Below, piece after piece: positions 22,163 through 25,103 of a DNA stretch of 25,103 nt; positions within the stretch are counted from its first letter, which is position 1; the number at the start of each line of letters is the position of its first letter. The notes under the pieces are model-generated. The model ran no database searches. It had not been told where the DNA came from and saw nothing but the letters and a program-made list of their open reading frames with translations. This DNA is from an uncultured Bacilli bacterium (GTDB taxonomy: Bacteria > Bacillota_I > Bacilli_A > RF39 > UBA660), in the NCBI GenBank assembly GCA_904502155.1, contig CAJGDV010000007.1:1-25103 (forward strand), written 5' to 3'. The translations under genes and the position numbers were made by a program.

Positions 22163-24808
22163 ATGGCTATATTTAGAAGAAAAAAATATGTTTATTCTTT
22201 TAAAGAAGGAAACAAAGATATGCGCGATATCCTTGGTGGTAAAGGTGCTAACCTTGCAGAAATGACTAATATAGGTCTTCCTGTACCACAAGGATTTACT
22301 GTAACATGTGAAGCTTGTAATAAATACTATGCTGATGGTATGAAAATATCTGATAGTATCATTGATCAAATTTATGCTAAGATGGATGAACTTGAAGAAA
22401 TTACAGGAAAAGAATTTGGTAACCCTGAAAATCCACTTCTTGTAAGTGTTAGAAGCGGTGCACGCGCTAGTATGCCAGGAATGATGGATACTGTACTTAA
22501 TTTAGGTATGAATGATAAAGTAGCAGAAGAATTTGCTAAAGTAAATAAAAATCCTAGATTTACATATGACTCTTATAGACGTTTTATTATGATGTTTGCT
22601 GATGTTGTTAAAGGATATGACAAAAGTGATTTTGATAAAATTCTAGAAGATTATAAAGTTAAAAAAGGTGTGGAATTAGATACTGAACTTGATGGTGATG
22701 ATATGAAAAAAATCACTGAAGAGTTCAAAAAAGTTTATAAAAAACTTGCAAAAGAAGAATTCCCACAAGACCCTGAAGAACAAATTATTGAAGCAGTAAC
22801 AGCAGTATTCCGTTCATGGATGAATGAAAGAGCTATAGTATATCGTAAAATGAATGATATACCACAAAGCTGGGGAACAGCTGTTAACGTACAAGAAATG
22901 GTTTATGGTAATTTAGGAGACACATCAGGTACTGGGGTAGCATTTACTAGAAATCCAAGTACTGGTGAAAATAAATTATATGGTGAATATTTAATTAATG
23001 CACAAGGTGAAGATGTAGTTGCTGGTATTCGTACACCACAATCTATTGATACATTAAAAGAATTAATGCCTAAATGCTATAATGAATTTGTTCGCGTATC
23101 TAAACTTTTAGAAAAACACTATAAAGATATGCAAGATATGGAATTTACTATTGAAAAAGGTAAATTATATATGCTTCAAACAAGAAATGGGAAAAGAACA
23201 GGAAATGCTGCTATTAAAATAGCACTTGATTTATTAGATGAAGGTTTAATAACTGAAGAAGAGGCAATTTTAAAAGTTGAACCAAAACAATTAGATCAAT
23301 TATTACATCCTACATTTGATAGTGATGAACTTAAAAAAGAAAAACCAATTGCATTTGGTTTAGCTGCAAGTCCTGGTGCTGCAACAGGTGGAGTTTATTT
23401 CTCTCCTGAGGATGTTGCTGAAGCTAAGAAAAAAGGATTAAAAGCAATATTAGTTAGAATGGAAACATCACCAGAAGATATTCAAGGAATGAATGATGCT
23501 GAAGGTATTTTAACATTAAGAGGTGGTATGACAAGCCATGCTGCTGTTGTAGCTCGTGGAATGGGTAAATGCTGTGTATGTGGATGCTCTAATTTAATAA
23601 TAGATGAAAAGAAAAAAGTATTAATATGTGAAGATTATATTTTCCATGAAGGAGACTTTGTTTCTTTAGATGGTTCTACAGGTATGGTATATGGAAAAGA
23701 ATTAAAAACTGTATCAAAAGGATTAAGCGGAGATAACAAACGTTTCATGGATCTTGCTGATAAGATTAGAACAATGGAAGTAAGAGCTAATGCAGACTCA
23801 CCAAAAGATGCTGAAGTAGCATTTAATTTTGGAGCAACTGGAGTTGGTTTATGCCGTACTGAACATATGTTCTTTGATAAAGATAGAATCTTAAGAGTTA
23901 GAGAAATGATTTTGGCTGAAACACAAGAACAAAGAGAAAAAGCATTAAATAAAATACTTCCAATGCAAAGAAAAGACTTTGAAGGAATATTTAAATGTAT
24001 GAAAGGATTACCTGTAATAATTCGTTATTTAGATCCACCATTACATGAATTCTTACCAAAAGAAGCTAATGATATTAAAGAATTAGCATATATTTTAGGT
24101 GTAACACCTAAAAAAATAAAAGATAAAATAGACCAAATTAAAGAAGTAAACCCAATGATGGGACATAGAGGATGCCGATTATCAATTACTTATCCTGAAA
24201 TTGCAAAAATGCAAACAAGAGCTGTAATTGAAGCTGCTATTAATGTTAAAAAAGAAGGTATAGATGTTCATCCTGAAATTATGATTCCACTTATAACAGG
24301 TGTTGAAGAATTTAATTATGTTAAAAAAATAGTTGATGAAGTAGCAGATGAAGTAATGAAGAAAAAAGGTGCTACTGTAGATTATATGGTTGGTACTATG
24401 ATTGAAACACCAAGAGCAGCTTTAAAAGCTGATGAAATTGCTAAAAAAGCTGAGTTCTTTAGTTTTGGTACTAATGATTTAACTCAACTTACTTATGGAT
24501 TCTCACGTGATGATGCTTCTAAATTCTTAGAACATTATTATAGTGAACAAGTATTTGAAAATGATCCATTCCAAAAACTTGATCAACATGGTGTTGGAAA
24601 ACTTGTTGAAACAGCATGTCGTCTTGGTAAAAGAGCAAGAAAAGATATTGAACTAGGAATATGTGGAGAACATGGGGGAGAACCTACAAGTGTTGAATTC
24701 TGTCATCGTATTGGTCTTACTTATGTTTCATGTTCACCTTATCGTGTTCCAATTGCTAGACTTGCTGCTGCTCAAGCTGCTGCTAAAGAAATATTAGAAG
24801 AAGAATAA
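22163..24808 (+). CDS. ppdK: Pyruvate, phosphate dikinase
   Basis: PPDK interconverts ATP, phosphate and pyruvate with AMP, pyrophosphate and phosphoenolpyruvate. In anaerobes it often takes the glycolytic direction in place of pyruvate kinase. The 881-aa protein has the ATP-grasp domain (about 1-340; GGKGANLAEM, VSVRSGARASMPGMMDT, GTGVAFTRNPSTGE). The phosphohistidine domain has catalytic H459 in GGMTSHAAVVARGMGK. The TIM-barrel PEP domain (about 530-881) has GLCRTEHMF, MMGHRGCRL, GTMIETPRAAL, SFGTNDLTQ and the acid C834 in GICGEHGG. The regulatory threonine T457 seen in other PPDKs is present. AGGAGTG precedes the ATG. It is a single-gene unit with its own promoter and terminator. Confidence 0.97.
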   Translation: MAIFRRKKYVYSFKEGNKDMRDILGGKGANLAEMTNIGLPVPQGFTVTCEACNKYYADGMKISDSIIDQIYAKMDELEEITGKEFGNPENPLLVSVRSGARASMPGMMDTVLNLGMNDKVAEEFAKVNKNPRFTYDSYRRFIMMFADVVKGYDKSDFDKILEDYKVKKGVELDTELDGDDMKKITEEFKKVYKKLAKEEFPQDPEEQIIEAVTAVFRSWMNERAIVYRKMNDIPQSWGTAVNVQEMVYGNLGDTSGTGVAFTRNPSTGENKLYGEYLINAQGEDVVAGIRTPQSIDTLKELMPKCYNEFVRVSKLLEKHYKDMQDMEFTIEKGKLYMLQTRNGKRTGNAAIKIALDLLDEGLITEEEAILKVEPKQLDQLLHPTFDSDELKKEKPIAFGLAASPGAATGGVYFSPEDVAEAKKKGLKAILVRMETSPEDIQGMNDAEGILTLRGGMTSHAAVVARGMGKCCVCGCSNLIIDEKKKVLICEDYIFHEGDFVSLDGSTGMVYGKELKTVSKGLSGDNKRFMDLADKIRTMEVRANADSPKDAEVAFNFGATGVGLCRTEHMFFDKDRILRVREMILAETQEQREKALNKILPMQRKDFEGIFKCMKGLPVIIRYLDPPLHEFLPKEANDIKELAYILGVTPKKIKDKIDQIKEVNPMMGHRGCRLSITYPEIAKMQTRAVIEAAINVKKEGIDVHPEIMIPLITGVEEFNYVKKIVDEVADEVMKKKGATVDYMVGTMIETPRAALKADEIAKKAEFFSFGTNDLTQLTYGFSRDDASKFLEHYYSEQVFENDPFQKLDQHGVGKLVETACRLGKRARKDIELGICGEHGGEPTSVEFCHRIGLTYVSCSPYRVPIARLAAAQAAAKEILEEE

Positions 24809-24835
24809 AGACAAGATTAAATCTTGTCTTTTTTA
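24807..24835 (+). terminator. Terminator of ppdK
   Basis: Stem AAAGACAAGAT (24807-24817) / ATCTTGTCTTT (24821-24831), loop TAA, then TTT. TGTTATATT follows at once (24836-24844) and may be another promoter-like element of unknown target. Confidence 0.88.
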
Positions 24836-24950
24836 TGTTATATTATTAATAGTAATTTGTAAGTGTGAATATAAGATAAAAATATTGTTAGAATAAAAAA
24901 TATAATTGATTATGAATAGCAAGAAATATTAAAACAAAAATTTTTGGTTT

Positions 24951-24959
24951 TGCTATAAT
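24951..24959 (+). promoter_or_regulatory. Extended -10 promoter of the AraC-family gene
   Basis: TG-C-TATAAT, 26 bases before the GTG start. An upstream TTTTTGG could serve as a poor -35. Confidence 0.6.
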
Positions 24960-24985
24960 CATTTTATGAAAGGAGGGAATAAATA

Positions 24986-25103
24986 GTGAACGGTAATATT
25001 GCTAATATCGAAAAAGTTATTGATTATATTGAAAATAATCTTAGTAACAAGTTGGATTTAGATAAAATTTCTGAAGCAGTCCACTATTCAAAGTACCATT
25101 TGC
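24986..25103 (+). CDS. AraC-family transcriptional regulator, N-terminal fragment cut by window edge
   Basis: The frame is open from a GTG at 24986 to the last base (39 codons visible). AAAGGAGGG lies about nine bases upstream of the GTG. The visible residues IEKVIDYIENNLSNKLDLDKISEAVHYSKYHL match the first helices of an AraC/XylS DNA-binding domain, where a helix pair Y-I-E-x-N-L and L-D-L-x-x-I-(A/S) precedes the recognition helix. The HTH is at the very N-terminus, as in the subgroup with a C-terminal effector domain (for example GyrI-like or Rob-like). The rest, and so the effector, lies outside the window. Confidence 0.85.
   Translation, partial: MNGNIANIEKVIDYIENNLSNKLDLDKISEAVHYSKYHL

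Noticed and set aside
22142..22369. 75-aa minus-strand frame at the start of ppdK
   Set aside because: Antisense to the conserved ATP-grasp start; no family pattern.
24836..24985. Small RNA or tRNA gene between ppdK and the AraC gene
   Set aside because: No cloverleaf, no terminator-like hairpin before the AraC start and only AT-rich sequence; the promoter-like TGTTATATT alone is too little.
1..25103. Use of TGA for tryptophan (Mycoplasma code)
   Set aside because: TGA ends the glucosaminidase and tdk, each directly followed by terminator sequence, and conserved tryptophans are TGG.

Overview
The window is a very AT-rich (roughly 25-30 % GC by eye) chromosomal segment from a low-GC Firmicute. 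Its gene pairs are those of Bacilli: rpsU-yqeY, rpsB-tsf and ylbD-ylbE-rsmD. TGA is used as a stop codon (the cell-wall hydrolase at 18071 and tdk at 22112) and Trp is TGG, so this is genetic code 11 and not the Mycoplasma code. The AT content, short proteins and compact intergenic spaces suggest an uncultured gut lineage near Erysipelotrichales/RF39, but that is inference.

Layout. 1-240: end of an upstream unit, a 53-aa one-helix protein with a terminator. 302-3198: a tightly overlapping bacteriocin operon. It holds a peptidase-C39 ABC exporter, a small one-helix protein that may be a minimal HlyD-type accessory, two double-glycine-leader peptides, and a third small membrane peptide whose C-terminus resembles the second. 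Only the exporter is long enough to be annotated easily; the three peptide genes have 44, 53 and 56 codons. 3292-7180: a cell-surface glycan cluster (GtrA flippase-like protein, UDP-galactopyranose-mutase-like flavoprotein, and a convergent multi-pass GT-C-like membrane protein).

7230-11404: translation and housekeeping genes (rpsU, yqeY, rpsB with a structured leader and an unusual C-terminal extension, tsf, ylbD, ylbE, rsmD). 11412-13616: a membrane protein with a DUF4825-like segment, a HAD phosphatase and an ASCH-domain protein, the last two overlapping their upstream genes. 13607-14442: a CDP-alcohol phosphatidyltransferase on the minus strand. 14469-18082: a 1189-aa secreted glucosaminidase with SH3, Ig-like and repeated C-terminal domains. 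18107-20648: lspA, rluD and a rhomboid protease. 20657-22126: a XerC/D recombinase and thymidine kinase. 22131-24831: pyruvate phosphate dikinase. From 24951: the start of an AraC-family regulator, cut by the window edge.

Most transcription units start with an extended -10 promoter (TGNTATAAT), often directly after the T-tract of the preceding terminator. No tRNA, rRNA, CRISPR array, insertion sequence or integrated phage was seen. No gene-free stretch exceeds 300 bases; the longest, 7964-8236, holds a terminator, a promoter and the rpsB leader. The most promising novelty is the bacteriocin operon at 302-3198.
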